DNA of 64,000 nt from Vesta saturnalis (GCA_036346205.1 JARFJB010001987.1:4834501-4898500); one strand, 5' to 3'. Shown: positions 23,941 through 36,076, counted from the first letter of the stretch. Notes: generated by a model not told the origin, from the sequence alone. Numbers and translations: made by a program.

Positions 23941-24968
23941 TCAAAAAAGGCAATTTAAATGATACAACTAATTATAGACCGATAGCCCTTTTGCCCATAC
24001 TTTCTAAGATTTTTGAGAAAGTATTTGCTTTGCAAATCACGCAATATTTTGAAAGTAACAAATTGTTCAATGATAAGCAATTTGGTTTCAGGAAAAATAG
24101 AAGTAGTACAGCAGCAATATGTGACTTTATTCAAAAAGTAGTAGATGCTTTGAAAGAAAATAAATTTTACTTACACTTTTCTTAGACCTCTCATAAGGCA
24201 AGTTGTTAGCAGTGTTCTGGGACCGCTGCTTTTCCTCATATATATTAATGATTTCTCCAATTTTATTAACGATTATGCAAATGTTATACAATTTGCAGAT
24301 GTTACCACTTTAATGCTTGGAGGAAATAATTTAAATGGATTAATAAACCAAAGTAGCGAAATACTAACAAATGCATTTGATTGGTTTTCTGCACATCAGT
24401 TGCATCTCAATGAAGGTAAAATGCAAACGATGATATTTTCTTTAAAACGTAACTTAGATATCTATACTGATTCAGCAACTTTCCTGGGGAGTTACTTTAG
24501 ATAGCAAATTAACTTGGGTATATTACATAAATAGTTTAGCTTTAAAATTAACTAAATCTATTTATGCGATACGCCAACTCAAACAGTCAGTCTCTAGTCG
24601 ACTTTTACGTATAATTTGTTTTTCAATTTTCCATTCTATTTTATTGTGGGTTCATTCGGCTGGACGACATAGAATTTTTCGACTACAAAGAAAACTACGA
24701 ATAATTTGAAATGTTAACTACCTTGATGATTATAAACACATTTTTATAAATATGAGAATTTTGACCTTAACTTCTCGGTTTATTTATGAATGTCTTTTAC
24801 ACCTTAAAAACAATGCAGACTTGTTTACTCAAAATAATGAAATACATTATCACAATACAAGAGCTAGCCATAACCTCCGGCTTAATCAGTTCAGATTGGC
24901 ACGATCACAGAACGTACCTAATTATTGGTCGTTAAAATTTTTCAGTTGCCTGCCACAAAAAGTACGCA
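23940..24968 (+). mobile_element. Jockey/CR1-type LINE fragment (RT and C-terminal part)
   Basis: It starts inside a reverse transcriptase (KKGNLNDTTNYRPIALLPIL), continues with FGFRKNRSSTAAI, and breaks near 24185. It resumes with VLGPLLFLIYINDF near 24210 and FADVTTLMLGG near 24297, where the second catalytic Asp of the usual FADD is replaced by Val. After further breaks come DWFSAHQLHLNEGK and a C-terminal tail (HNTRASHNLRL ... FFSCLPQKVR). No endonuclease domain is present. The right end runs into an (AT)n tract. It is a dead 5'-truncated copy. Confidence 0.82.
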
Positions 24969-24975
24969 AACTTTA

Positions 24976-24978
24976 TAC

Positions 24979-25071
<93 letters not shown>
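24976..25071. repeat. (AT)n microsatellite
   Basis: Nearly 100 bases of AT dinucleotide with one G interruption, between the LINE fragment and the next transposon. Confidence 0.95.
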
Positions 25072-25073
<2 letters not shown>

Positions 25074-25179
25074 TGAGGACGTTTAGGTTGAATAAATTCA
25101 ATATCTCATAAAGCACAATTTTTTAAAAATCGCTCGGACCGTCGATTTTATATTTTTCAGTCATATTTGAGAAAAATTT

Positions 25180-25610
25180 TATACAGGGTGTCTCAAAAGA
25201 TTTGCTAAACAAAATTTTTTTCAAATTGCAACCCAATTTTTATTGCATTTTGGATTGCCCTTACAATTCTAAACATTTGTCATGTAGCATTGCATACCTA
25301 AGTCCAACGTTTTGCAGTTATTCGCATTCAAAATTTAAAAATTGAAAAAGATCATGAAGAAAACGAAAATAAAATAATTTTATAACGTTTTATTATATCG
25401 AAAACAAAGATTCGTAAACTTAAAAATAATTTTATTTCAGCAAATGTTCGAAATGTCCTCCGTTAGTCAACTAACGCCCGAAATGGTTCAAATTGCAGCA
25501 GGAATTTGTAGATCGATTAGACTATTCTGTCTACAGCTATTGTAACAAAACGCTTGCACAGGTCGATTTTTATTTTCAATTACGCATCGTACGCTATTAT
25601 TGATGTACGA
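25180..25610 (-). pseudogene. Mariner-type transposase 3' fragment plus element end
   Basis: On the minus strand the last residues of a mariner-type transposase are readable as NGGHFEHLLK-stop (about 25427-25460), a common C-terminal signature of DUF4817-type transposases. Outward of this lies about 240 bases of A+T-rich DNA ending in TACAGGGTGTCTCAAAAG at about 25180. This is one end of an element. Its other end is not found in the window, and the adjoining transposase relic is in the opposite orientation. Confidence 0.55.
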
Positions 25611-25689
25611 ATGACGTCATCACTTTCGCGTACATGACGTCATATTATTTTTAAATAGAACAACATGTTTTCTTGATGACGTCAAACCT

Positions 25690-26541
25690 AAAGAAGCCAA
25701 AAGTTGTTCGATGAAGAAGATGCTGCTACTGTTCTCGCCGTTCATTCCGCAACAAGTTCCAAGGTTGTCGTTAAGAAGGAGGCACTACAATTAGGATAGG
25801 TAAATCGATTTACAAAGAATCTTCAAGGAGAACAAAATTTTACCATTTAAGCCGCAATTTAGGCAAACTTTAGAGAACGGTGATGAAGCCAAACGTCTGG
25901 ATTTTGTTTGAAATGGGCAATAGAGTTTTGGAAGATTCAAATTTTCATAAACGAATAATGTTCTCCGATGAATCGACCTTTTCAACTAACGAGTCGTTTC
26001 CTCCCAACATTGCCGTTTCTGGAGTAGGACGAATCCAAACTTCCGAATTGCTAGTCGCAGACAATGTTTGAAAAAGTTAATTGTGTGACGGTTTCGTACT
26101 ATGGAATTATTGGCCCATATTTTTTGAACAAAATTTAAACCGTTATTCATATTTGGAAATGTTGCAAAATTTTTGCTGATAAACTGGATGAATTGCCATT
26201 GAACTACCAAATTGAAATGTTCTTCCAGCACGATGGGTCCCTGCTCATTATGCCGGTACTGTTCGCCAGTGGCTCAATACAGAGTTCCATGATAACTGGA
26301 TAGGAAGAGATGGTCCCATTTGATGGTCGAAAGTCCTGATCTCACAATAATGAACTTTATCAGGGGGTCGTTTAAAACAAATTGTGTACAGTGAGTCATT
26401 AGACAATGATGAAGAGCATTTGAAAAATAGGATAAGGAATGCTGTCCAGTGCCTTTCAATCGAAGAAATAAGACGCAGTTTCAATGAATTCAGAGCTCAC
26501 ATTGAAATCTGTGCGGAAAAAGGAGCATTATTCGAATAGAA
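25690..26541 (+). pseudogene. Mariner-type transposase pseudogene
   Basis: Landmarks across several frames are an HTH-like stretch near 25700-25800, a first catalytic region near 25955 (MFSDESTF), FFQHDGS at 26220-26240 (second Asp), SPDLTIMNF near 26330 (the third Asp of PLDF reads Asn), and a C-terminus EICAEKGALFE-stop at about 26505-26540. The remaining frame shifts several times. It is dead. Confidence 0.65.
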
Positions 26542-26826
26542 AATTAATGTTCAGTTTTTTGAGAATTTCATTTCATTTACCATCAATTGTTAAATTTATT
26601 AATTAAAACTTGTGAGACCAATTTGATTTTTCCTTTGAAACAAATCAATTTACGAATTTTTCAAGAAAAATGATATTATCTCGAAAACCGTTTGAGTTAA
26701 ATAGCAAGTAATTTGTGTTTCGGGGGTTTGAAAACAAGCAGGGCAAATCAGCAAGAATGAAATTTTCTGAGACATCAAAAATAGAGAATTTTCCTCTTTA
26801 AAGTCTGATCCGGAAGGACATTATTG

Positions 26827-26864
<38 letters not shown>

Positions 26865-26870
26865 ATTACA
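26827..26870. repeat. (AT)n microsatellite
   Basis: TA-rich run of about 45 bases next to the 25.2-26.8 kb transposon relic. Confidence 0.9.
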
Positions 26871-26997
26871 CATCATTGTTAAATGGTGTCTACTGCGTGG
26901 ACGGACGATTGGTCCTTAACTATTGGTGATATCAAAACCAATTTTGGTGTGGTAATATATGATCAACGGACCTACATTCTACAAATATTTAGGTATG

Positions 26998-29199
26998 TAC
27001 AGGGTGATTGAGAAAATATGCCAACCCAAACCTGTGTTATTTTAAATGGAACACCCTGTATATTTTTGCAGTTTTCGATCCACTGTTACATTTAGAATAA
27101 AAATATAGAAATTAGTATCTGTTTCACTAACCGTTCTGCAGATATCGTCACTTCCAAAATAGAGTTAACTTTGGAAGCACGATGCGAGGGCTGTCACCAC
27201 GATTTTGTAAATCTGTTTGTACCACCGACTATTAATAATAGTCTACTAACAAACAAACCAGGAAATTTTTCGAAAACGTAAAACTATACAGAATAATTAA
27301 CTTACGCGAAATGTAATTTTTCTCAATTTTTCAAATGCAACACTATGTATATTTTTCACATTTCGATTTCCCATGAAAAGTAGATACTAATTGATAATCG
27401 GTTTCATACCCATAAGACGGCCCCTTCTTGAGATATTGACGCTTTTACGTAAAAATATTCTAAAATACAAATTTACTATGATAACAGAATTCAACAAATC
27501 TATTGTTTTGACGTTTGTATAATCATTAAAATATTGTTCCATAAGTGTGTGTTTTTGGATTGTCGTTTTATCAATTTTTGTAAAAAATAAATTTTTCCAA
27601 AGAAGAAATGGCTGATATGGTCTTTATTTACGGCGAAGCTCAAAGAAATGGTTTGGTGGCTTCCTGTTTGTACTGTGAACGATACATAGGGAGAAGACTG
27701 CCACGGAAAGAATCGTTTATGAGTGTAGCTGAGAGATTTATAAATTCTGAAAGTGCGCAAAAATAAGCCCAAATGAAGAAACTGAGTTTCAAGTTGTGGC
27801 ATTTCTTATAACAAATCCACAAATTATAACCAGAGAGCTAAGTATACACCTTATTAAAAAAAAAAACAAATTGCATCCTTATCATATCTAGCAACATCAA
27901 GCTTTAAGAGAAATAGGTTTTCAAAATCGTGAATCTTTCTGCCAATGGGCAACTACTAAAGTCAATGAAGAACTCAATTTTGTTAATAACATTCTATTTA
28001 CGGATGAGGTAACTTTTCACAATAATGGCAATATTAATACACATAACTATCATCATTATTCAGATACTATTGCACACATCTTAAGAGTTGTTGATCACCA
28101 ACATCGATGGTCAGTTAATGTGTGGGGTGGTGTAATCAATTTTAATGTGGTTGGTCCTTTTTTATTTGATGAGAGTCTTACTGGAGAAAGATATTTACAG
28201 TGTTTGGAAAATGATTTACCCCCGCTTTTGGAAAATATCGAGGTAGATAATATTTGTACGATGTGGTTTCAACTGGATGGCACCCCTCCACACTATGCAA
28301 TCAACGATAGGCAATATCTCGATAGAAATTATCCGATGAGGTGGATAGGACGGGGTGGTGTGCAAAACTGGCCAGCCAGGTCACCGGATCCTACGCCGCT
28401 TGATTTCTTCCTTTGGGGCTACGTTAAAGAAAAAGTAAACCAACAACCTCCCACCACAAACGAAGATATGAAAAATAGAATTAGAGCTGCGTTTCAATTT
28501 ATTTCGCCTCTAATATTGTTGCGAGTGAATCTTGCGTTTACCGAGCGATTTGCAAAATGTTTAGCCAGGCGTGATCAGCATTTTGAATTTATGGTTTTAT
28601 TCGTTTATGTTTATTTGTTCAATTTATTTTTAGGTGTAGAGAATTATTGTATTGTTTAGTTATTAATTAAGTTTTCCTGTCAGTTAAAGAATTTATTTGC
28701 CATTCGTATTTTGTTATTTGCTCTGGATTTTGTTTTATTTGTTCTTCTGTATTTCAATATTTCCAAATAAAGCGTCAATATCTCAAGAAGGGCCCGTTTT
28801 ATGGCTGTGAAACTTATTATCAAATAGTATCTACTTTTCACGGGGAATCGAAATGTGAAAAAATATACAGGGTGTTGCATTTGAAAAAATTGAGAAAAAT
28901 TACATGTCGTGTAATTTAATCATTCTGTATAGTTTTACATGTTTTCGAAAAATTTCCCAGTTAGTTTCTTATTAATATTCGATTTACAAAATCGTGGTAA
29001 CAACGCTCGCATCGTGGTTCCAAAGTTAACTCTATTTTGGTACTAAACTGACAATATCTGCCGAACGGTTAGTGATACAGATACAAATTTCTATACTTTT
29101 ATTGTAAATGTAACAGTGAATCCAAAAATGCAAAAAAATATACAGGGTGTTCCATAAAAAACAGGTTTGGGTTGGCATATTTTTGTCTATAACCCTGTA
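26998..29199 (+). mobile_element. Mariner-superfamily (DD41D) element with 440-bp TIRs
   Basis: 2.2 kb, bounded by TACAGGGTGATTGAG (26998) and TATAACCCTGTA (29188-29199). Left arm 26998-27446 and right arm 28769-29199 are inverted copies. Landmarks are the GCCAACCCAAACCTG end, an internal CACCCTGTATATTTTT box, AAAGTTAACTCTATTTTGG, ACAAAATCGTGGT, and AGCGTCAATATCTCAAGAAG at the inner border. Each arm itself contains a smaller CAGGGTG/CACCCTG pair. The gene between the arms is a transposase with a readable catalytic domain. Confidence 0.85.
27608..28659 (+). pseudogene. DD41D mariner-type transposase, nearly intact catalytic half
   Basis: ATG 27608 opens a DUF4817-like N-terminus (ADMVFIYGEAQRNG). 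The middle shows IGFQNRESFCQWA and then NNILFTDEVTFHNN (first Asp, near 27995). From 28120 a 179-codon open frame reads WGGVINFNVVGPFLF, WFQLDGTPPHY (second Asp) and ARSPDPTPLDFFLWGYV (third Asp). I count 41 residues between the second Asp and the Asp of PLDFF. All three catalytic acids are present. A stop at about 27763, further breaks to about 27900 and a frame change before 28120 make it a pseudogene. It ends 110 bases before the right inverted repeat. Confidence 0.85.
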
Positions 29200-29299
29200 T
29201 ATATCTAAATAATTTTAGAATGATCGTGTATTACCATACCAAAATTGTTTTTGATATCTAATAGTTAAGGAGAAAGCCTCCGTCCACGAGAAGATCGTA

Positions 29300-29301
<2 letters not shown>

Positions 29302-29358
<57 letters not shown>
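29302..29358. repeat. (AT)n microsatellite
   Basis: About 55 bases of AT dinucleotide between two transposable elements. Confidence 0.95.
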
Positions 29359-29363
<5 letters not shown>

Positions 29364-29364
<1 letters not shown>

Positions 29365-30098
29365 TTAAATTCACCGACAAACGAAAACTGAGATTCTATG
29401 AGTCAAAATAAGAAAAATGATCATAAACGCTTTTCCGAAAATGCTTAACCGAGATACAGGTTGATTAAAAATACTTTTTAAGGTTTTTAAGCTTCCTCAA
29501 AACTACAAAAGATATTACACTAGATTTGGTACACCTAAATGTCTAATTAAATAAAATTAATCAGGTGAGTTTGAGTCAACTGACTCGATCCAGTGGCGTA
29601 GATATTTTAAGTTAATCTGTTTAAGTAAAAAAAACGCACGCCCTGTGAAGAAATATTTTTGATAGATTCAACATTTAATTCTGCAAATAAAATCATACTT
29701 AGTAGTTTTTCGATTCGGCCCCGTTTTTGAAATATTTTGTATTAACATAAACGTACATTATTCAGTAATACCAAATTAAATAAATCAGAGATTGTTTGCA
29801 TTTGACAGTTACGTATCTTATGTTTTTCAAAAAAACAGGGACGAGCGTTTTTACTTAAAGTGATTAACTTAACATATTCTACGCCACTGGATGGATCCAG
29901 TTGACTCAAACTCGCCTGATTAATTTACTTAATAACATTTAGGTGTACCAAATCTCAGTGTAATATCTTTTGTAGTTTTGAGGAATCTTAAAAATTATTT
30001 TAATCAACCTGTATCTCGGTTAAAGCATTTTCAAACGTTTATAAATTTTGTCTTATTTTGAATCATAGAATTCAGTTTTTCGGTGATTTTAAAATACA
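29364..30098. mobile_element. MITE-like foldback with 280-bp arms
   Basis: The left arm (about 29364-29650) and the inverse of the right arm (about 29830-30098) share blocks in order: TCACCGA, TTCTATGA, TCAAAATAAG, a CGAGATACAGGTTGATTAAAA block, GATATTACAC/TTTGGTACACCTAAATG, TTAATCAGG, GAGTTTGAGTCAACTG and CCAGTGGCGTAGA. The 180-base centre has no coding capacity. It is a non-autonomous element. Its ends do not match those of the full-length mariners in this window. Confidence 0.7.
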
Positions 30099-31194
30099 CC
30101 CTTATATAAGGTAGGTCTTCTGTACAGGGTGTCCACAAACTTTTTCACAAAGAAAACTGCAGATTTTAGAGCTGACTTTATGTCGATTTAACGTAAATAC
30201 TTCCTAAGAGAGCTGAGCTCTTGGAAGATGGCGCCCTAACATCTGTTTAATTCAAATATCTTCAAAATGGCAGCGTTCTGTACATTTATTTAGTAGAATA
30301 TGCCCAATCGTATGGCGTGAATATGATTTTTTAGTTGTAGTCATGAGCGGCCCGTTTGGGCGGGGTATTGGACATTGTTATTCATAAGTTTTTTGTTTTT
30401 CAAAATTTCGCAATTTTAACATAAAATTAAACAATTTCGATTTTTTCATAAAAGAATGAAATTTTCTGAAGTCGCCACGACGCACCTTTTTCGAAATAAA
30501 TCGATTTGAACTTTTCATGTGTTAATCATACTTTCATAATTTTAATTAACGAACTCATTTACAAAGAAGCTATGTCATAAATATTTTGCTTAGAAAGCAG
30601 ATAAACTCAAAATAACGTTTTTAATCAAAAAAGTGTAACATTTAAATAAAAAAAAATTTTAATAATTAAACAACACAAATAATTAATTAATAACTGTTTC
30701 AATTTTTATTTGAAAGTTGCGAATTTTGAAAATTTCATTTTCTAATTTTGAGATTATCTTCTCTCAAAGCTATCTTTTCAATTTGGAATAACATGATTTT
30801 AGTATCCCAACTCAAAAACGAAGATTTAATAATCTTTGAACAACGTTTTATATGTTGAATTGTATTAAAAAAAAGTCTGCTATATTGCCTCAGAAGAAAC
30901 AAAGTTCATATTCGTTAATACATAAACGAATTTTGAAAGTGAATACCCGTAAACGATTAGGCAATTCTACAGCAATTACAGAAATACATTTCTAAATTCC
31001 AATATGTTTACTCCATACGATAGTATATGTGATGTTTAGTACATATTAAAATCACTTTTTAAATGGTCAAAACAAATTTAGAAAAAGTTATCTTTATTTT
31101 GTCTGAAATACAAGGGAATAATCTTTGTTGATTGAAATAAAAATACACTTAATATGACAATGTTTAAATTAATAACGTCTCTTTATGGTCGATG

Positions 31195-31485
31195 TTTTTC
31201 CTAAACTCGACCATAAAGAGCGTTTGATTTATAAACATGCTCCAGGCTATGTTAGATGTGATTGTCAATACTCAGAAATCGAAAGTATGCCTGATTCTAC
31301 CTGAACGTTGACGATGCATTATTCGCACAAGACTAAAGGTTAGCTGGTTCTGTCTTAGAGAAAATATCGACCATAAAAGAGCGTTTAGATTTATAAACAT
31401 GCAACGGCTAATGTTAGATTAATATAGGTCAAATATTCAGACACCCGAAGATGTCCGATTCTACCTAACATTGACGAGACTTGCA
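31195..31485. repeat. Diverged tandem repeat inside the large transposon
   Basis: Two units about 165 bases apart share CGACCATAAAGAGCGTTT (31208 and 31368), ATTTATAAACATGC, CTAATGTTAGAT/CTATGTTAGAT, GATTCTACCT and TTGACGA. A looser repeat pair (TAATAAACTATTA with GTTCAAG and GATGA blocks) lies at about 31610-31690 and 32550-32645. No coding capacity is seen. Confidence 0.55.
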
Positions 31486-31973
31486 AAACTCAAAGTAGCT
31501 GCGTTCTCGATTTCGTGTGTTTTTTAAAGTGTAACTGTCTCGTAGATGAGCATTCTATAATGTATTCTCCTGTTTATGAGCCAACATCAGGACATTAAGA
31601 TTTTACGACTTGTTAATAAACTATTACAACATAACCGTTCAAGATAATGATGAAGCGATGACGTTGAGCTGTATCTCACATCCAAGATGATGTTCAAAAG
31701 AGAAAGAAGAGCGATGAGATAGGGGAAGGGCAAATCTCAAAATCATGATGATGATAATGAGGACGACTCACGGTTCAAGAAGAAGAAGAAACCGATAAAG
31801 CATGTTATTAAAAATAATGATGTATTGTTGTTTATAATAATAATAATAATATATATTTCAAAACGTTAAGCTTTCCTTCGGTTTTGTTAATAAACCTGTT
31901 TTTTTCTAGCGGTGCTCCACCGTCTTGATTCATGTTTGCAAGTTTACAAGTTTTCGCTTTAGCGTGTTTTCGC

Positions 31974-31975
<2 letters not shown>

Positions 31976-32022
<47 letters not shown>

Positions 32023-32155
32023 CATACGTCGTGTAGCGTATACGGCGAACGCGCGTACGTGAGCGTGCGTGCGTCGACGGCGTTCGACGTGTACGTGCGA
32101 GCGTACGTGCGAGCGTGCGTGCGTGCTAACGTGTGCTAGTGCGTGCGTTTTTTCG
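31976..32155. repeat. (GT)n and GTGC-rich tract
   Basis: A (GT)n run (31978-32020) is followed by CpG-rich DNA made of GTGCGTGC, GCGAGCGTACGTGC and similar permutations to about 32150. It is locally far richer in CG than its surroundings. The 125-codon minus-strand frame through it (Thr-His repeats) is an artefact. Confidence 0.85.
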
Positions 32156-33009
32156 TTTGATCCGTAAAGTGCTAGTCTGTATGTAGTTTGTAGGCTATTG
32201 TGTTGACTAAGAGCTATAATTAGCGTTGTTGCTATACTGGCCGTGGAGTTATGTTTAATTAGCTTTTTTTGACAGATGTATTTATTTATGATAAGATCAG
32301 GTTGCATGTAAAGTAAATAGAGGTGAAACTAACTAGCTAATGTGTTTTGCTGCTACGTATCCAGTATTGAAGATTCTGTTTATGTATTAGAAAAACTACT
32401 ACAGCTTCGAAACAGAATGCAGATAAAATTGAAGAAAGTGAATACGGTACAACTTGGCGAGCAGACTTAAAGGTTTAATGTGTACAGCATTCCCAGAGCA
32501 GCGTTGAAACCATTTAATTTAGGACTAACCTCATGTCCATGTAATAATGTCTGATAAACTATTAGGATTATTAGATTGCTTTATAGGTACAATATAATCG
32601 TTCAAGGTGAAGACGATGAGATGGTAGTATCTCAAAATCTCGATGATGGTGATACTCCATGAAATTTCAAATAAAATTAGATTACGTCACTCTTATTTTC
32701 AAATTAGAAATTTTTAAAACGTTTAGTTGACATTGCTATTAATCCCATCTGATAAAAATCCACAAAGATGTATGCGCAGAAGTGTTGAGATGCTTGAAAT
32801 CGACCCCAGCCACAATAAGAATGTGTTTTGACTTGTATGTGCTTCTAATCAACTACCCAGACACGCACCTCGACCGTTTATCAAACACGGACCCTGCAGA
32901 CAAACCAGACCAACATTGGACCTCTATCTACATTGACGAGAGTGGTAACATTGTTTGAGTTTCAAACCTACTTGTTTCTTAGGTTAACAATTTTCTCAAG
33001 GTAGAATGA

Positions 33010-33847
33010 GGATTAAAGATCTTTGGAAAACGGACCGCCTCTTCTGATCCATCGCTCTCGGTAATTGTTATCTAAAAAAGTAGAACAGTTCTGCTATAGT
33101 GAGCGGCACATCATGTAAAACCACAAGTTCCGCCGAATATTCAGATTAATATCATCTAATAAATCCGGTCAAGTATTTTGTAGAAAGTTGAGATATTCTT
33201 TTCCGTTTAAACGATTAGGCAATTCTACAGGTCCAAGCAAATTATCACCAAGAACACATAATTATACATTAATGCTAAAGCTTTCCTGATGTTTACTTTC
33301 CCTTATCGCATGAGGGTTTTCATCAAAATAGGTGTAATAGTGTGCGTTGTGCATATTAAAAATTCCACCTTTTGTAAAAGCGGCTACATCACAAAACAAA
33401 ATATTAGAAAAAAATCATGTTCTTGATTCTCTTTATTTTGTATCCATTGAAAAAATGAACAGGAGCAGGAAAATCACCTGCTTGCAAGGCTTGGACTTTT
33501 TTGAAATGAAAAGGATACAAGCCTTCCTTAAGTAGAATGTTACACACAGAAGATTTTGGCAGAATGGGATACATTGCAGCCAACCTTCTCACGTTTATTT
33601 CGGGATTGTACTTTATTTCCATTAAAATGTCATCCTGATATTCTTCCATTACATCAGCATGTCTTCCCGTTTCATTATTTTCAGGAATTACCGATCCTTT
33701 TTCCCTAATTTTCTGATGAAGAAGCGTAAATAGTTTAGGACCTGGAAATTTATCTGTATATCTAGGTGCTGCTGCCCGAGTGTTGCATTGCATTTCGCCA
33801 TACACTAAATGCATATCGGTATATTCTTCGGTACTAAACGAAGCCAT
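33010..33847 (-). pseudogene. Mariner-type transposase, N-terminal half and partial catalytic core
   Basis: From ATG about 33847 (MASFSTEEYTDMHLVYGEMQ) a DUF4817-type domain is readable, followed by an HTH region (NPEINVRRLAAMYPILPKSS) and YPFHFKKVQAL near 33500. After the 152-codon frame ends at 33404, later parts appear in other frames: LPNRLNGKEYLNFLQN near 33220 and DNNYRERWIRRGGP near 33060, the stretch that precedes the third catalytic block. The second Asp region (33110-33140) is blurred by frame changes, and the third block is missing because unrelated sequence begins near 33030. Confidence 0.75.
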
Positions 33848-34475
33848 TCTAACAATATTCAACTTTTTGTATTTACGGTAACGTAACTAAACAATAAAAA
33901 TCCTTTCACTTAAAAGTTATTTGACACTTTAACCTCAACTAGTATCTGTAATACAAGTTATTTTGACGTTCACACAATTGTTATTTTGTTTATTTTCCAT
34001 AGCCATCTTTCATAATTATAAATGAATTCGTTAGTTAATTTTATAAAAGTATGATTAACACATGAAAGGTTCAGATCGATTTATTTCGAAAACGGTGCAT
34101 CGTAGCGACAAGAGTATCATTCTTTTATGAAAAAATCGACATTTTTTAAATTTTATGTTAAAATTGCGAAATCTAGAAAAACAAAAAACTTGTGAATAAC
34201 AATGTCCAACGCCCCGCCGAAACGAGCCGCTTATGAGTACAGCTAAATAATCATATTCACGCCATACGATTGGGCATATTCCACTAAATAAATGTACAGA
34301 ACGCTATCATTTAAAAGGAAACCATTTTGAAGATATTTGAATTAAACCGATGTTAGGGCGCCATCCTCCAAGAGCTCAGTCTCTTAGGAAGTATTTTTGT
34401 ATTAAGGTAATTCACGTTAAATCGACATAAAATCAGCTCTAGGATCTGCAGTTTTCTTTTGTGAATAGAGTTTGG

Positions 34476-34480
<5 letters not shown>

Positions 34481-34549
<69 letters not shown>
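34481..34549. repeat. (AT)n microsatellite
   Basis: About 70 bases of AT dinucleotide with a single phase break. It adjoins the right end of the 30122-34480 transposon. Confidence 0.95.
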
Positions 34550-34551
<2 letters not shown>

Positions 34552-34898
34552 TGAACTGAATTGACTGTAGAATTCAAATTTGCTACAAAAAAATTGGAGA
34601 TTCTCATTTAAAAAATACAGGTTTGTGAAATGAATACTTTTTGAATTACCCCGTATATTTCAAAATATTTTTAAAACATGCTTACACAGACCCTCTACAT
34701 ATATACAGAGAAAGTTATATGTGACTAAATGGAACAGGTTAAGACAAGTCATAGAATGAATTATAAGTACTGGTAATAGCCTGAAAAATAAAGCAAAACA
34801 ATTAGTATTTAAAAAACTGTGAAATATATGTATAGGACATCATATATCAACAATACCATAATTTATGTCTAGAACCCAAATATGTACGAATATATAAT

Positions 34899-35040
34899 AC
34901 AGGGTGTTCTATTTAGAATAAGAAAGATTGTATTGACCGCGGCTACGTAGCACACCCTGTATGTTTGTCGGAAACAATTTTCTCTAGTTTTTATAATAAC
35001 GGAGATTTCTACTCCATCACGTCGTTGACTCACCCTGTAC
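34899..35040. mobile_element. Short MITE-like element with CAGGGTG ends
   Basis: About 140 bases bounded by ATACAGGGTGTTC and GACTCACCCTGTAC. There is an internal CACCCTGTATG box near 34955, so one end may be duplicated. No coding capacity. The ends resemble those of the TA-targeting transposons in this window. Confidence 0.4.
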
Positions 35041-35892
35041 ATACATGATTTAGCCATTATTCTACAAAAAATACTATCACCTTCACTTAATTTGTGTATT
35101 ATGCCTTCCCAAAGAGTTTTTAACCACTCTTGCATAAATCTCCTAATGAAAAAAAGACACATGCTCAAAATTACAAAAATGGGATTACTCAACACTTGCA
35201 TATTTTCATACAGTTTTCATAATGTGACATTAATAATGGAAACGTTAGCAAAAAATTAAACATAAAGTTTTAGAAATTTTCATTAATTTAATTAAATACA
35301 CAAATAAAGAGTTTACCTCGTTCATAACGAAAACCTATAATAATATATTAGAATTTAGTAGATGAATTGGAAATAAACAGTACCGTCAGAATAATACGTT
35401 TTAGAATTTGCCTCCATTTCGCCATTTCGCCCCGAAATGTCACAGGAGCGAAGTGTCACAAAGAAAGGTCTAAATTGAGGGCCAAATGTCCTCATCCCGA
35501 ATAATACATATCAGAAGAAATTTCTACAAATATACCTTCACAATGACATTATCATTTACATTACGTGTATATTAACATCATTTTTAAAACACAAGCTTGC
35601 ATTAGGAATGGAATAGCTGTGTAATCAATGGTCATATAGTGACTTCAGAGGCAAACACGAAAATCGACAACAAAGACATCTACTATCAACTACTATTATT
35701 TTTGTCTTTACCATTATATACATGATGGGCCGTAGTTAAATACAAAAATAAACTAATATCTAAATAAAACGAATGTAAACAATAAACTCATTCAACATTA
35801 ATAACAAACTAACGTCCATATTTATGTACAATTGGCAAAGTACGTATAGATTCTTAAGATTTACCTTAACATGTGTTTTATATGGATAATTA

Positions 35893-36076
35893 TAGGGTGA
35901 GTCAATAGAATAAACTGGTTGATGCTTTATGAGTAAACTTTGTCTATACAATGTATTTATCATATTATATGGCTAGTAAGTGTACGCATTTTAAAATTAT
36001 TCTTGAATATACAGACTATTCCAAATAATCAGGGCAAGACAAAGTTAGTATTTTGTAAGGGAACGCCCTGTATATC
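35893..36076. mobile_element. Short MITE-like element with TATAGGG ends
   Basis: About 180 bases bounded by TATAGGGTGAGTC and GGGAACGCCCTGTATA. The pairing is confined to about 8-10 terminal bases. No coding capacity. Weak call. Confidence 0.3.

Larger units (their letters stand above)
30122..34480 (-). mobile_element. Large mariner-superfamily element with 440-bp TIRs and inserted DNA
   Basis: The left arm, from TACAGGGTGTCCACAAAC at 30122 to about 30560, is mirrored by about 34020-34478. Shared landmarks are GTGAAAAAG/TTCACAAAAG, AAAACTGCAGAT, TTAGGGCGCCATC, CCCAATCGTATGGCG, GGACATTGTTATTCA, TCGAAATAAATCGAT and CATGTGTTAATCATACTTT. At 4.35 kb it is about twice the length of its relatives. 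The minus-strand transposase is recognisable only at 33000-33850. The 31.0-33.0 kb part (tandem repeats, a (GT)n tract) looks like later insertion. Confidence 0.75.

Noticed and set aside
23739..24185. A 148-codon frame taken as one protein
   Set aside because: Its first 65 codons are antisense to the Penelope-like RT and only the part after about 23940 is LINE RT, so it is a chimera across an insertion junction.
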